From assembly GCA_963777725.1 (NCBI GenBank), contig CAVZRR010000006.1:108847-172846 (forward strand): a DNA stretch of 64,000 nt, written 5' to 3'. This document shows, piece after piece, positions 43,759 to 52,474 of this stretch (its first letter is position 1; each line of letters begins with the position of its first letter). The notes below the pieces were generated by a model. The model was not told where the DNA came from. It searched no databases and worked only from the letters and a program-made list of their open reading frames with translations. This stretch comes from RPQJ01 sp963777725. Its GTDB lineage: Bacteria; Pseudomonadota; Gammaproteobacteria; Steroidobacterales; Steroidobacteraceae. A program made the position numbers and the translations under genes.

Positions 43759-45204
43759 TCAGCCGACGGCGCCTTCGAGGCTCACCGCCAGCAGGTTCTG
43801 GGCCTCGACCGCGAACTCCATCGGCAGTTCCTTGAACACTGCCTTGCAGAAGCCGTTCACGATCATGTTCACCGCGTCCTCCTCGGAGATTCCGCGGCTG
43901 CGGCAATAGAAAAGCTGGTCGTCCGCGATCTTCGAGGTCGTGGCTTCGTGCTCGACGACGGCGCCAGGGTTGCGGATCTCCATGTACGGAAACGTGTGCG
44001 CGCCGCAGCGATCGCCCATCAGCAGCGAGTCGCACTGCGTGTAATTGCGGGCGCCCTCGGCCGACGGCAGGATCTTGACGAGGCCGCGGTACGTGTTCTG
44101 CCCGTGCCCGGCCGAGATGCCCTTCGAGACGATCGTCGAGCGGGTGTTGCGCCCGATGTGGATCATCTTGGTGCCCGTGTCGGCCTGCTGGTAGTGGTTC
44201 GCGAGCGCCACCGAATAGAACTCGCCGACCGAGTTCTCGCCGCTCAGCACGCAGCTCGGGTACTTCCAGGTGATCGCCGAGCCGGTCTCCACCTGCGTCC
44301 AGCTGATGCGGGAGTTCGCACCGCGGCACTCGCCGCGCTTGGTGACGAAATTGTAGATGCCGCCGCGGCCTTCCTCGTCGCCCGGGTACCAGTTCTGCAC
44401 CGTCGAGTACTTGATGTTCGAGTCGGCGAGCGCGACGAGTTCGACGACCGCAGCGTGCAGCTGGTTCTCGTCGCGCATCGGCGCCGTGCAGCCCTCGAGA
44501 TAGCTCACGTGGCTGCCCTCGTCGGCGATGATCAGCGTGCGCTCGAACTGGCCGGTGTTCGCGGCATTGATGCGGAAGTAGGTCGACAGCTCCATCGGGC
44601 AGCGCACGCCCTTCGGCACGTAGACGAACGAGCCGTCCGTGAAGACCGCGGAATTCAGCGTCGCAAAGAAATTGTCGGTGTAGGGCACCACGGTGCCGAG
44701 GTACTGCTCGAGCAGCTCGGGGTGGTTGAGCACCGCTTCGGAGAATGGACAGAAGACCACGCCGGCCCGCGCCAGCTTGTCCTTGAACGTGGTGGCGACG
44801 GAGACGCTGTCGAATACTGCGTCCACCGCCACGCCCGCAAGCCGCGCTCGTTCGTGCAGCGGCACGCCGAGCTTCTCGTAAGTCGCGAGCAGCTTCGGGT
44901 CGACCTCCTCGAGGCTCTTCGGGCCGTCCTTGCGTTTCGGCGCGGAGTAATAGGAGATGGCCTGGTAGTCGATCGGCTGGATGCGCACGTGGGCCCAGTC
45001 CGGCTCGCGCATCGTGAGCCAATGCCGATAGGCCTTGAGCCGCCAGTCGAGCAGGAACTGCGGCTCGCGCTTCTTGCGCGAAATCAGCTGGATGACGTCC
45101 TCGTCGAGCCCGGGTGGCACGGTGTCGGACTCGATGTCCGTCACGAACCCGTGGCGGTACTTCTGGGCGACGAGGGCGTCGAGATCGGTGGCTTGCGTCG
45201 TCAT
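43759..45204 (-). CDS. sufB: Fe-S cluster assembly scaffold subunit SufB
   Basis: A 481-residue scaffold protein. Typical blocks are YRHGFVTDIESDTVPPGLDE, VYVPKGVRCPMELSTYFRIN, NTGQFERTLIIADEGSHVSY, YLEGCTAPMRDENQLHAAVV, EGRGGIYNFVTKRG, DSLLMGDRCGAHTFPYMEI and HEATTSKIADDQLFYCRSRG. The conserved Cys in GCTAP and the late Cys are present. It follows sufR by 10 nt and is the first structural gene of the operon. Confidence 0.97.
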   Translation of the reverse strand: MTTQATDLDALVAQKYRHGFVTDIESDTVPPGLDEDVIQLISRKKREPQFLLDWRLKAYRHWLTMREPDWAHVRIQPIDYQAISYYSAPKRKDGPKSLEEVDPKLLATYEKLGVPLHERARLAGVAVDAVFDSVSVATTFKDKLARAGVVFCPFSEAVLNHPELLEQYLGTVVPYTDNFFATLNSAVFTDGSFVYVPKGVRCPMELSTYFRINAANTGQFERTLIIADEGSHVSYLEGCTAPMRDENQLHAAVVELVALADSNIKYSTVQNWYPGDEEGRGGIYNFVTKRGECRGANSRISWTQVETGSAITWKYPSCVLSGENSVGEFYSVALANHYQQADTGTKMIHIGRNTRSTIVSKGISAGHGQNTYRGLVKILPSAEGARNYTQCDSLLMGDRCGAHTFPYMEIRNPGAVVEHEATTSKIADDQLFYCRSRGISEEDAVNMIVNGFCKAVFKELPMEFAVEAQNLLAVSLEGAVG

Positions 45205-45214
45205 GACTCTTCTC

Positions 45215-45694
45215 TCAGAGGCGGCCGCCGGGGCGCCCGGGCGAGGTCGGGCGGATCGCGCCTTTCAGTTCGGGTCGCCAGACTGCGACGGCCTCCTGGC
45301 CGCTCAACTGGGCGAGCGAGATTTCGTCGAGCGAGCGGCGGATGGCTGCGTTGACCCGCTGCCACGCGTTGCCCGTGCTGCAGACCGTTTCGAGATCGCA
45401 GGCGCTGTGGATGCCGCTGCACTCGGTGATCGCCACCGGCCCTTCGATCGCATCGATGATCTCCGCGGCGCTGATGCTCGCAGCGACGCGAGCCAGCTGG
45501 TACCCGCCCTGGGCGCCGCGGGTCGAAGTGACGATGCCCGCGCGGTGGAAGCACTTCAGCAACTTGCTGACTGTCGGCACTCCGAGGCGCGTCTGTTCGG
45601 CCACGGCAGTGGCAGTGAGACGCTGCCCCGGCCGCGCGGCGAGGCAGGCGAGGACCATCGTCCCGTAATCCGTCAGCTTGCTGATGCGCAACAT
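45215..45694 (-). CDS. sufR: Rrf2-family Fe-S regulator of the suf operon (SufR/IscR type)
   Basis: A 159-residue winged-helix regulator. The DNA-binding part is MLRISKLTDYGTMVLACLAA, with VPTVSKLLKCFHRAGIVTSTRGAQGGYQLAR-type Rrf2 recognition elements. Three cysteines (C92, C99, C105 in ECSGIHSACDLETVC) match the cluster ligands of IscR in spacing. It likely senses cluster status through a [2Fe-2S] and represses its own operon. The candidate operator overlaps the -10 element upstream. Confidence 0.93.
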   Translation of the reverse strand: MLRISKLTDYGTMVLACLAARPGQRLTATAVAEQTRLGVPTVSKLLKCFHRAGIVTSTRGAQGGYQLARVAASISAAEIIDAIEGPVAITECSGIHSACDLETVCSTGNAWQRVNAAIRRSLDEISLAQLSGQEAVAVWRPELKGAIRPTSPGRPGGRL

Positions 45695-45714
45695 TTGGGC
45701 GTTTCCTTCATATG

Positions 45715-45748
45715 GGACGATTTTAGTCCTATTGGAATCCGGGCGCAA
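45715..45748 (-). promoter_or_regulatory. suf operon promoter with overlapping inverted-repeat operator
   Basis: On the minus strand TTGCGC (45748-45743), a 17-nt spacer and TAAAAT (45725-45720). GGAC-N7-GTCC (45715-45718 / 45726-45729) straddles the -10 element, which is suitable for autorepression by the Rrf2 regulator encoded first in the operon. Its relation to known IscR/SufR sites has not been tested. Confidence 0.7.
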
Positions 45749-45786
45749 AGTCCCGCAGTCGGCCACCGGAGCCAGCCGGTTGAACC

Positions 45787-45795
45787 TGCTAGAAT
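45787..45795 (+). promoter_or_regulatory. Extended -10 promoter element for the aldolase gene
   Basis: TGC-TAGAAT forms an extended -10 motif, 59 nt before ATG 45855. There is no convincing -35, as expected for this class. Confidence 0.5.
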
Positions 45796-45854
45796 TTCTG
45801 CAGTCGAAATCAGCGCTGGCGGTCGGAACCGCCATTGCAGTCCGGAGAGCACAG

Positions 45855-46871
45855 ATGAACCACAACGAACTCGAAGCCATTGCCCGAGCGATGGTCGCCC
45901 GGGGTCACGGCATCCTCGCGGCCGATGAATCGAGCGGCACGATCAAGAAGCGCTTCGACGCGATCAAGCTCGAATCGACCGAAGAAGCGCGCCGCAGCTA
46001 TCGCGAGTTGCTGTTCACCGCTCCCGGGCTCGCCGAGCACATCGGCGGCGTGATCCTGTTCGAGGAGACTCTGCGGCAGAAGACGCGGGACGGGGTTCCG
46101 TTCGCCGAGGTCCTCGCCCGGCAGGGCATCGTGCCCGGCATCAAGGTGGACAAGGGCGCAAAGGCACTGCCCGGCTTCCCGGGCGACACGATCACCGAGG
46201 GTCTCGACGGCCTCCGCGAGCGCCTGGCGGAATACCACCAGCTCGGAGCCCGATTCGCGAAGTGGCGTGCCGTGATCGACATTGGCGCGGGGATTCCGAG
46301 TCGCTTTGCGATCGAGGCCAATGCCCACGCGCTGGCGCGGTACGCGGCGTTGTGCCAGGAAGCGAACATCGTGCCGATCGTCGAGCCCGAGGTGCTGATG
46401 GACGGTGACCACACGCTGGAGCGCTGCGAGGAAGTCACGGACGCAGTCCTCGAGGCCGTCTTCGACCAGTTGTTCGCGCATCGCATCCACCTCGAGGGGA
46501 TGGTGCTGAAGCCCAACATGGTGATCGCCGGCAAGAAATGCGCACAGCGCGCGGCTCCGGAAGCGGTGGCCCATGCAACCGTACGCTGCCTGAAGCGGCA
46601 CGTTCCGTCCGCGGTGCCTGGCATTGCCTTCCTGTCCGGCGGTCAGAGCGAGACCGAGGCGACGCACCACCTCGACTTGATGAACAAGATCGGCGGCGTG
46701 CCGTGGGCGCTGACATTCAGTTACGGACGCGCGCTGCAGGAGAGCACGATCAAGGCCTGGGGCGGCAAGGCGGCGAGTGTCGCCACGGCCCAGCAGGCCC
46801 TGCTGAAGCGCGCCCGGCTCAACGGGCTGGCCCAGCTCGGCCAGTACCAGCCGGCGCTCGAGGCGGCCTGA
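45855..46871 (+). CDS. Class I fructose-bisphosphate aldolase
   Basis: A 338-residue Schiff-base aldolase of glycolysis and gluconeogenesis. Family blocks are GHGILAADESSGTIKKRFDA, GVILFEETLRQKTRDGVPFA, PGIKVDKGAKALPG, ARFAKWRAVIDIGAGIPS, VEPEVLMDGDHTLERCEEV, the Schiff-base Lys in EGMVLKPNMVIAGKKC, and AFLSGGQSETEATHHLDLMN. This is the eukaryote-like class I enzyme rather than the class II Fba common in gammaproteobacteria. It is transcribed divergently from the suf operon. Confidence 0.95.
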   Translation: MNHNELEAIARAMVARGHGILAADESSGTIKKRFDAIKLESTEEARRSYRELLFTAPGLAEHIGGVILFEETLRQKTRDGVPFAEVLARQGIVPGIKVDKGAKALPGFPGDTITEGLDGLRERLAEYHQLGARFAKWRAVIDIGAGIPSRFAIEANAHALARYAALCQEANIVPIVEPEVLMDGDHTLERCEEVTDAVLEAVFDQLFAHRIHLEGMVLKPNMVIAGKKCAQRAAPEAVAHATVRCLKRHVPSAVPGIAFLSGGQSETEATHHLDLMNKIGGVPWALTFSYGRALQESTIKAWGGKAASVATAQQALLKRARLNGLAQLGQYQPALEAA

Positions 46872-46892
46872 GACGGCGCGAGCGCAACGCAC

Positions 46893-47747
46893 GTGAGTCA
46901 ACCTCAAGCACCCGCGGCCGGCGTCGAGCCGGCGGCGGTCCCCGACGATATTGCCGCCCTGCACGACGTCGATTACTCGATCGACGGCAAGGTGATCTTT
47001 CGCGGCATCCGCATCGGCATTCGGCGCGGCGACGTGACTGCCATCATGGGGCCGAGTGGCACCGGGAAGACCACGCTGCTGCGACTGATCACGGGCCAGC
47101 TGCGACCTGACGCCGGCCGTGTCGTCGTCGACGGGCTGGACGTCGCCCGTCTGGGGCGGCGCGATCTCTACGCGTTGCGACGGCGCATGGGCATGCTGTT
47201 CCAGAATGGCGCGCTGCTGACCGACCTCGACGTCTTCGAGAACGTCGCCTTCCCGCTGCGCGAGCACGCCCGGCTGCCGGAGCGCATCGTGCGCAACCTC
47301 GTGCTCACGAAGCTGCACGCAGTGGGCCTGCGCGGCGCGGCCCACCTGCAGCCGCAGCAACTGTCGGGTGGCATGGGGCGGCGCGTGGCACTGGCCCGCG
47401 CCATCGTCATGGACCCGCAGCTCCTGCTCTACGACGAGCCGTTCGCCGGCCTCGATCCGATCTCGATGGGAGTGGTGATGCGCCTGATCCGCTCGCTGAA
47501 CGACGCGCTCGGCATCAGCAGCATCGTGGTCACCCACGATGTGCGCGAGATATCGCAGATCGCCGACATGAGCTACATCCTGTCGGACGGCCAGGTCGTG
47601 GCGAGCGGCACGCCGCGCGAGCTGCACGACCATCCGTCGCCGATCGTGCACCAGTTCATGGAGGGCCTCGCGGACGGCCCGGTGAGCTTCCACTACCCGG
47701 CGCCGGACCTGCGCGAGCAACTGCTCGACCGCAAGGGGGCGCGGTGA
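46893..47747 (+). CDS. mlaF: Phospholipid ABC transporter ATP-binding protein MlaF
   Basis: A 284-residue ATPase of the Mla system, which keeps the outer membrane lipid-asymmetric. Walker A is MGPSGTGKTTL, the signature is LSGGMGRRVALARAIV and Walker B is LLLYDEPFAGLDPISMGV, followed by VVTHDVREISQIAD. The C-terminal extension SPIVHQFMEGLADGPVSFHY is typical of MlaF and contacts its partner. Start GTG 46893. The stop overlaps the mlaE start by 4 nt. Confidence 0.95.
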   Translation: MSQPQAPAAGVEPAAVPDDIAALHDVDYSIDGKVIFRGIRIGIRRGDVTAIMGPSGTGKTTLLRLITGQLRPDAGRVVVDGLDVARLGRRDLYALRRRMGMLFQNGALLTDLDVFENVAFPLREHARLPERIVRNLVLTKLHAVGLRGAAHLQPQQLSGGMGRRVALARAIVMDPQLLLYDEPFAGLDPISMGVVMRLIRSLNDALGISSIVVTHDVREISQIADMSYILSDGQVVASGTPRELHDHPSPIVHQFMEGLADGPVSFHYPAPDLREQLLDRKGAR

Positions 47748-48514
47748 AGGACTTGCTCGCTGACCTGCTGGCGAAGCTGCGCAGTTTCCTCGAGCGCGTC
47801 GGGGCGATGACGCGCTTCTTCGGCCAGCTGCTCTGGCTGTCCCCTGGTGCGCTGCTGCGTTTCCGGCTGATCGTCGAGCAGGTCTACAACGCAGGCGCGT
47901 TGTCGCTCGTCATCATCATGACCTGCGGCCTGTTCGTCGGCATGGTGCTCGGCCTGCAGGGGCACGACCTGCTGCAGCGTTTCGGCTCGGAGGACTCGCT
48001 CGGCACCGGTGCCGCGCTCGCGCTGCTGAAGGAACTCGGGCCGGTGATCACGGCGCTGCTGTTCGCCGGCCGGGCCGGGACGGCGCTGGCCTCGGAACTC
48101 GGGCTGATGCGCGCCACAGACCAGTTGTCGGCCATGGAAATCATGGCCGTCGACCCGATGCGGCGGGTCGTGGTGCCGCGGTTCCTCGGCGGCGCGATCT
48201 CGATGCCGCTGCTCACGGGCGTCTTCATCATGGTCGGGCTGTTCGGCGTGCAGCTCGTCGGCGTCCAGCTGCTCGGCGTGGACCAGGGCCAGTTCTGGTC
48301 GCAGATGCGCGGCGCGGTTGAACTCGACGACATTTACGAAGGTCTGATCAAGGGTGTCGTCTTCGGGATCGCCTGCAGCTTGATCGCCGTTTTCGAAGGG
48401 TACAATGCGCAGCCCACCGCGGAAGGGGTGGGGCGGGCCACCACCCGCACCGTCGTCATCTCTGCCGTGGTGACGCTGGTCCTCGATTACATCCTCACGG
48501 CCCTCATGCTCTGA
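47744..48514 (+). CDS. mlaE: Phospholipid ABC transporter permease MlaE
   Basis: A 256-residue inner-membrane permease. The family signature is FAGRAGTALASELGLMRATDQLSAMEIMAVDPMRRVVVPRF (split here into its parts AGRAGTALASELGLM and MAVDPMRRVVVPRF). Five or so helices include VIIMTCGLFVGMVLGLQ and MPLLTGVFIMVGLFGVQLVG. ATT.TVVISAVVTLVLDYILTALML forms the C-terminal helix. Start GTG 47744. Confidence 0.95.
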   Translation: MKDLLADLLAKLRSFLERVGAMTRFFGQLLWLSPGALLRFRLIVEQVYNAGALSLVIIMTCGLFVGMVLGLQGHDLLQRFGSEDSLGTGAALALLKELGPVITALLFAGRAGTALASELGLMRATDQLSAMEIMAVDPMRRVVVPRFLGGAISMPLLTGVFIMVGLFGVQLVGVQLLGVDQGQFWSQMRGAVELDDIYEGLIKGVVFGIACSLIAVFEGYNAQPTAEGVGRATTRTVVISAVVTLVLDYILTALML

Positions 48515-48527
48515 ACGAGAGACGAAC

Positions 48528-49031
48528 ATGCGTTCATCCCGCGCCATCGACGTATCCACCGGCCTGTTCGTGCTGCTCGGCTTCGCGGCCATCGTGTTCC
48601 TGGTCACCCAGATCACCAACCGCGAGTTTTCGCTGCGCAGCGAGTCCTATCGGTTGCAGGCGCAGTTCGAGAACGTGGGCGGACTCAAGGCGGGCGCGCC
48701 CGTCTCGATGGCGGGCGTCACGATCGGCCGCGTGGAATCGATCGGCTACGACATGAACCTGTTCAAGGCCGTGGCCACGCTGCGGATCGACACGCGCTAC
48801 GACCAGATCCCGAACGACAGCGATGCCAGCATCCTGACCGCGGGACTGCTCGGCGGGCAGTACGTCGGCATCACGCCCGGCGGGTCCGACGAGCCGTTCC
48901 GGGACGGCGACCAGGTCGAGTTCGTGCAGGACGCGATCGTCCTCGAGAACCTGATCAGCAAGTATCTCTTCAGCCAGGCGGGCAATCGGGACGAGGCGCC
49001 CGCCGATGCAGCGCCCGTGGCGCAGGAGTAA
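48528..49031 (+). CDS. mlaD: Outer-membrane asymmetry substrate-binding protein MlaD
   Basis: A 167-residue MCE protein anchored by an N-terminal helix (GLFVLLGFAAIVFLVTQIT) with its MCE domain in the periplasm: YRLQAQFENVGGLKAGAPVS, MAGVTIGRVESIGYD and TAGLLGGQYVGITPGGSDEP. Hexamers form a lipid channel in E. coli. It has AACGAGAGACGAAC before the ATG and sits 13 nt after mlaE. Confidence 0.95.
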   Translation: MRSSRAIDVSTGLFVLLGFAAIVFLVTQITNREFSLRSESYRLQAQFENVGGLKAGAPVSMAGVTIGRVESIGYDMNLFKAVATLRIDTRYDQIPNDSDASILTAGLLGGQYVGITPGGSDEPFRDGDQVEFVQDAIVLENLISKYLFSQAGNRDEAPADAAPVAQE

Positions 49032-49040
49032 TCCTCGATC

Positions 49041-49712
49041 ATGCGAACCCTGATCTCGTCCCTGTTGCTGATGGTTTCAGCCGCGCTGCCGGCGTTCGCG
49101 GCCGACGCGCCGCCCGCGACGCCGGGGCTCGGTCCGCAGGCGCTGATGGAGCAGGTCTCCCAGGAACTGCTGCGCGAGATCGACGCGAACCGCGATGCGC
49201 TGGCGAAGGATCCGGCGCGCCTGCGTGCGGTCATCGACCGGTACCTGCTGCCGCATTTCGACACCGACTACGCGGCTCGACTGGTGCTCGGCAAGCATTG
49301 GCGGACGGCGACGCCCGCGCAACGCACCCGCTTCATCGACACCTTCTACAAGGCGCTGATGAAGGATTACGGCGACGCGATCCTCGAATTCACGGCCGAC
49401 CGGCTGCGGTTCCTGCCGTTCCGGGGCGATCCGAATGCCAACACGGCCACCGTGCGCACCGAGGTGCGACGCGACAGCGGCCAGATGGTTCCGGTGAACT
49501 ACACGATGCGCCGCACGCCCGAGGGCTGGAAGGCCTGGGACGTCACGATCGAGGGCATTTCGTACATCCGGAACTTCCGCGCCGACTTCGGTGCCGAGGT
49601 GGACCAGCATGGCATCGAGCACCTGATCCAGAGACTGGAGACGCAGGGCATCGGTGCTGCGGAACGGCCCAGGCAGGCGGCGGCACCGGACGCCCCGGGC
49701 GCGAAGCCGTAG
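49041..49712 (+). CDS. mlaC: Periplasmic phospholipid shuttle MlaC
   Basis: A 223-residue periplasmic lipid carrier. The signal peptide is RTLISSLLLMVSAALPAFA (residues 2-20). The MlaC fold shows VIDRYLLPHFDTDYAARLVL, RTRFIDTFYKALMKDYGDAI, VRTEVRRDSGQMVPVNYTMR, WKAWDVTIEGISYIRNFRAD and the short C-terminal GIEHLIQRLE. It moves phospholipid between MlaA at the outer membrane and MlaD. Confidence 0.95.
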   Translation: MRTLISSLLLMVSAALPAFAADAPPATPGLGPQALMEQVSQELLREIDANRDALAKDPARLRAVIDRYLLPHFDTDYAARLVLGKHWRTATPAQRTRFIDTFYKALMKDYGDAILEFTADRLRFLPFRGDPNANTATVRTEVRRDSGQMVPVNYTMRRTPEGWKAWDVTIEGISYIRNFRADFGAEVDQHGIEHLIQRLETQGIGAAERPRQAAAPDAPGAKP

Positions 49713-49726
49713 CGCGGAACGGCACG

Positions 49727-50038
49727 ATGACGGCATCTTTCGGCATCGCCGCGGCCGGCCAGGATCGCCTGTTGGCCCGGGGCGAACTGAGCTTTGCAAC
49801 GGCCGGGCAGGCGTTGCGGGACGGGCTTGCACTGCTGCCGTCGACAGGCCGCTGCACGATCGACCTGGCGGGGATCACCGCGGCCGACAGCGCCGGACTG
49901 GCCGTCCTGATCGAGTGGCTCTCCGTGGCCAATGAGCGCGGCAGCACGCTGGCGTTCGAGGCCGTGCCGGCCCAGCTGCGTGCGATCGCCAGGATCTCCG
50001 ATCTCGAAGAGTTGATCGCCGGTCAATCCGGCGGCTGA
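49727..50038 (+). CDS. mlaB: STAS-domain protein MlaB
   Basis: A 103-residue cytosolic STAS protein that binds MlaF. LLARGELSFATAGQALRDGL precedes the STAS core IDLAGITAADSAGLAVLIEWLSVAN, ending ISDLEELIAG. The Ser of DSAGL corresponds to the regulatory Ser/Thr position of MlaB. It completes mlaFEDCB in one strand, and its 3' end overlaps the convergent mlaA by 16 nt. Confidence 0.92.
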   Translation: MTASFGIAAAGQDRLLARGELSFATAGQALRDGLALLPSTGRCTIDLAGITAADSAGLAVLIEWLSVANERGSTLAFEAVPAQLRAIARISDLEELIAGQSGG

Positions 50039-50829
50039 TCCGGCTCGACCGGCGCTCGCTCCGGCGGTCCCTCCAGCTCTTCGTCGAATTCCTCGTCGAA
50101 CTCGTCCAGCGGATCGTAGAGCAGCGACTCCGGCGGATTGCCGTCGAAGACCTGGTAGAGGCGTCGCTGCAGGAAGGCGTCACGGATGAATCCGTAGCGG
50201 TCGTAGGCCCGGTCGAGCGTGGCGTCGAGTGGCAGCAGGCGGGCACGGGTGTCCACGATGTCGAGCACCAGCGCACCCCAGCGAGCCTCGCCGCCGATGT
50301 CGAACCAGAACAGCGGCCGCATGAAGCGGTCCACGAAATCGGACGGGAAGTCGCGGACCGTGGACGGACCCAGCAACGGAATCATCAGGAACGGGCCCGA
50401 CGGCACGCCCCAGCGGCCGAGCGTCTGGCCGAAATCCTCATCGTGATTCGGCAACTCGGCCGCAGTGGCCGGATCGAGCAAGCCACCGATGCCGAGCGTC
50501 GTGTTGACGACGAAGCGCAGGGTCTGCTCGCCCGCTTCGCCGGGCTTGCCCTGCAGCAGCGAATTGACGATCGTGGCGGGGCTCGCAAGGTTCTCGAAGA
50601 AATTGCCGACGCCGGTGCGGAACCAGTTCGGAGTGACGGCCTTGTAGCCTTTGGCCGTCGGCCTCAGCACGCCGCGATCGGCCGCCTCGGTGAACGCAAA
50701 GGCCTGGCGATTCGTCCGCTCGAGCGGATCCGCGGGGTTGCGATCGCCCGTCGTGGCGCAGCCGCCGAGCGCGATGGCCGCGCACAGCACCAGGCTGCGC
50801 TTCGCGCCCGACAGGTCGAAAGCAGGCAT
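50023..50829 (-). CDS. mlaA: Outer-membrane lipoprotein MlaA (VacJ)
   Basis: A 268-residue lipoprotein of the Mla pathway. The lipobox is IALGGC (C24, signal MPAFDLSGAKRSLVLCAAIA). NPADPLERTNRQAFAFTEAA, NWFRTGVGNFFENLASPATI, DEDFGQTLGRWGVPSGPFLM, IPLLGPSTVRDFPSDFVDRF and the acidic tail are family features. A GGAG site 7 nt before ATG 50829, and a hairpin and -10-like TAGAAT upstream, show it starts independently, even though the bepA frame runs in without a stop. mlaA and mlaFEDCB are convergent neighbours here. Confidence 0.94.
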   Translation of the reverse strand: MPAFDLSGAKRSLVLCAAIALGGCATTGDRNPADPLERTNRQAFAFTEAADRGVLRPTAKGYKAVTPNWFRTGVGNFFENLASPATIVNSLLQGKPGEAGEQTLRFVVNTTLGIGGLLDPATAAELPNHDEDFGQTLGRWGVPSGPFLMIPLLGPSTVRDFPSDFVDRFMRPLFWFDIGGEARWGALVLDIVDTRARLLPLDATLDRAYDRYGFIRDAFLQRRLYQVFDGNPPESLLYDPLDEFDEEFDEELEGPPERAPVEPDQPPD

Positions 50830-50842
50830 CACGGTCTCCACA

Positions 50843-50898
50843 CCCGCGATCCGGGGCGGGGGTCGCGGGATTCTACAGGGTCGGCAGCGACGATTTAA
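50843..50898 (-). promoter_or_regulatory. Candidate mlaA promoter and leader hairpin
   Basis: On the minus strand TTAAAT (50898-50893), 17 nt, TAGAAT (50875-50870), followed by a 7-bp hairpin (CCCGCGA / TCGCGGG, 50843-50869) in the leader. The -35 is poor. The arrangement supports separate expression of mlaA from bepA. Confidence 0.4.
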
Positions 50899-52419
50899 CC
50901 TTCCGGGGCCGGACGATCCGGCGCGCGAGGAACGCTCGAGCTTCGCTCGCTCCCGCGGCATCGCCTCGCGGAGTTCCTTGAGGCGGGCATTGAATTTCGA
51001 GCGCTGCACGCCGGTGATGTTCGGCACGGACAGCGCGAGCTCGAGCTGGTTCAAGGCGAGCGGCAGGTCGCCGCCCGCGATGTGGTACTCCGCCATGTAC
51101 GAATAGGCGTCCGCGACGTCGCCGGCGGCATTCGCGGCAATGGCCGTGAGCCGGATCTGCTCCTGCGAGGGCGGCACGTTGTTGAACAGGTCCAGCAGCA
51201 CTTCGTGCGCCCGCTTGGGCCGCCCGGCCTGCAGCAACGCCTCGCCGTAGCGAACGGTCACCGGGACGTTGCGTGGCGCGAGCTCCCGGGCGCGCTCCAG
51301 CGTCGCAAGTGCAGCCTTGGTGTCGCCGGCGAAAAGCTGCGCCTGGCCGAGCGCGGTGTGGAACAGCAGCACTTCGGGATGGGCCTCGAGCAGACGCTCG
51401 AAGGTCACGATGGCTGCGCGGGCCTCCCCGGCCATCAAGTGCGCCAGCGCCTTGCCGTAGACCTGCGCCATCGAGGCATCCGGCTCGTTGGCCGTGATCG
51501 ACGCATAGTATTCGCGCGGGTCGCGGCCCGCCGGCGTGCTCAGCACCCGCGTACGCTCCTTGATCAGCGCATAGCTTGGCCGATCCTGTATCTCCGGAAC
51601 GGGGTACTGCAGCGCGCGACCCTTGGCTTCGGCGATTCGGCTGGTGGTGACCGGATGCGTGCGGAGCAGTTCCGGAACCTGGTCTGGACCGAGTTGCGTG
51701 CGCCGGCCCATGGTCTCGAAGAAGCCGTACATCGCGTTGGGGTCGTAGCCCGCCGAGGCGAGGATGCCGATGCCGACCCGGTCGGCCTCGTACTCGTGCT
51801 CGCGGGTGAAATTGATCTGCGACTGGACCGCGAGGTTCTGCGCGGCGGTGACGGCGCCCATCGTGGCGTTCGAGTTTCCTCCGGCCATCGCGCCGATCAG
51901 GATTGCCGCCAGCGTCGCGGCGGTCGAGACGAGGTTCGCGCGCCCTTGCGCCTCGATGCCGCGCGCGATGTGTCGCTGCGTGACGTGCGCGACTTCGTGC
52001 GCCAGGACTGCCGCGAGCTCGCTCTCGCTCTTGGTCTCGAGCAGCAGGCCGGTGTGAATGCCGACGAATCCGCCCGGCAGCGCGAACGCGTTGATCGACG
52101 GATCGCGGATCAGGAAGAACGAGAAGTCGCGGTTGCCGTCGTGCGCCATGCTCGAGAGGCGCAGGCCGAGCGACTGCAGGTACTCGCCGACCTCCGGGTC
52201 CTCGAGCATGCGGCCCGAATCACGGAGCCCGCGCATCACCATGCGGCCGATGCGGTACTCGTCCTCGAGGCTGAGGGTGGACTGGGCCGCCGTGCCCATC
52301 TCCGGCAGCTGGTCCTGGACTGACTGCTGGGCGAGGAGCGGCGAGGGCAGCAGCATCGCGCTCGAGAGCAGCAAGCCTGCGAGCGCAGCGGCGAGGTTCG
52401 CGCGTGTGGGAAGTGACAT
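50873..52419 (-). CDS. bepA: Periplasmic M48 metalloprotease with TPR domain, BepA/YfgC-like (3' end uncertain)
   Basis: A beta-barrel assembly-enhancing protease-like protein of about 515 residues. The signal peptide is LAAALAGLLLSSAMLLPSPL, with AQQS after it. The zinc site is in AAVLAHEVAHVTQRHIARGI, with the third ligand in REHEYEADRVGIGILASAG. The C-terminal half has TPR helices (LLFHTALGQAQLFAGDTKAA, VTVRYGEALLQAGRPKRA). As sequenced the frame has no stop until the end of mlaA. The neighbouring frames end at 50895 (TAA) or 50873 (TAG) near the expected length, so a single-base slip close to the 3' end is likely. ATG 52419 is preferred over an upstream GTG. Confidence 0.85.
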
Positions 52420-52474
52420 CTTTCGGTTTGACACGGTCCGCGGCGCCGGGTTCCTGCCGCCGTGGGTCGCCGGC

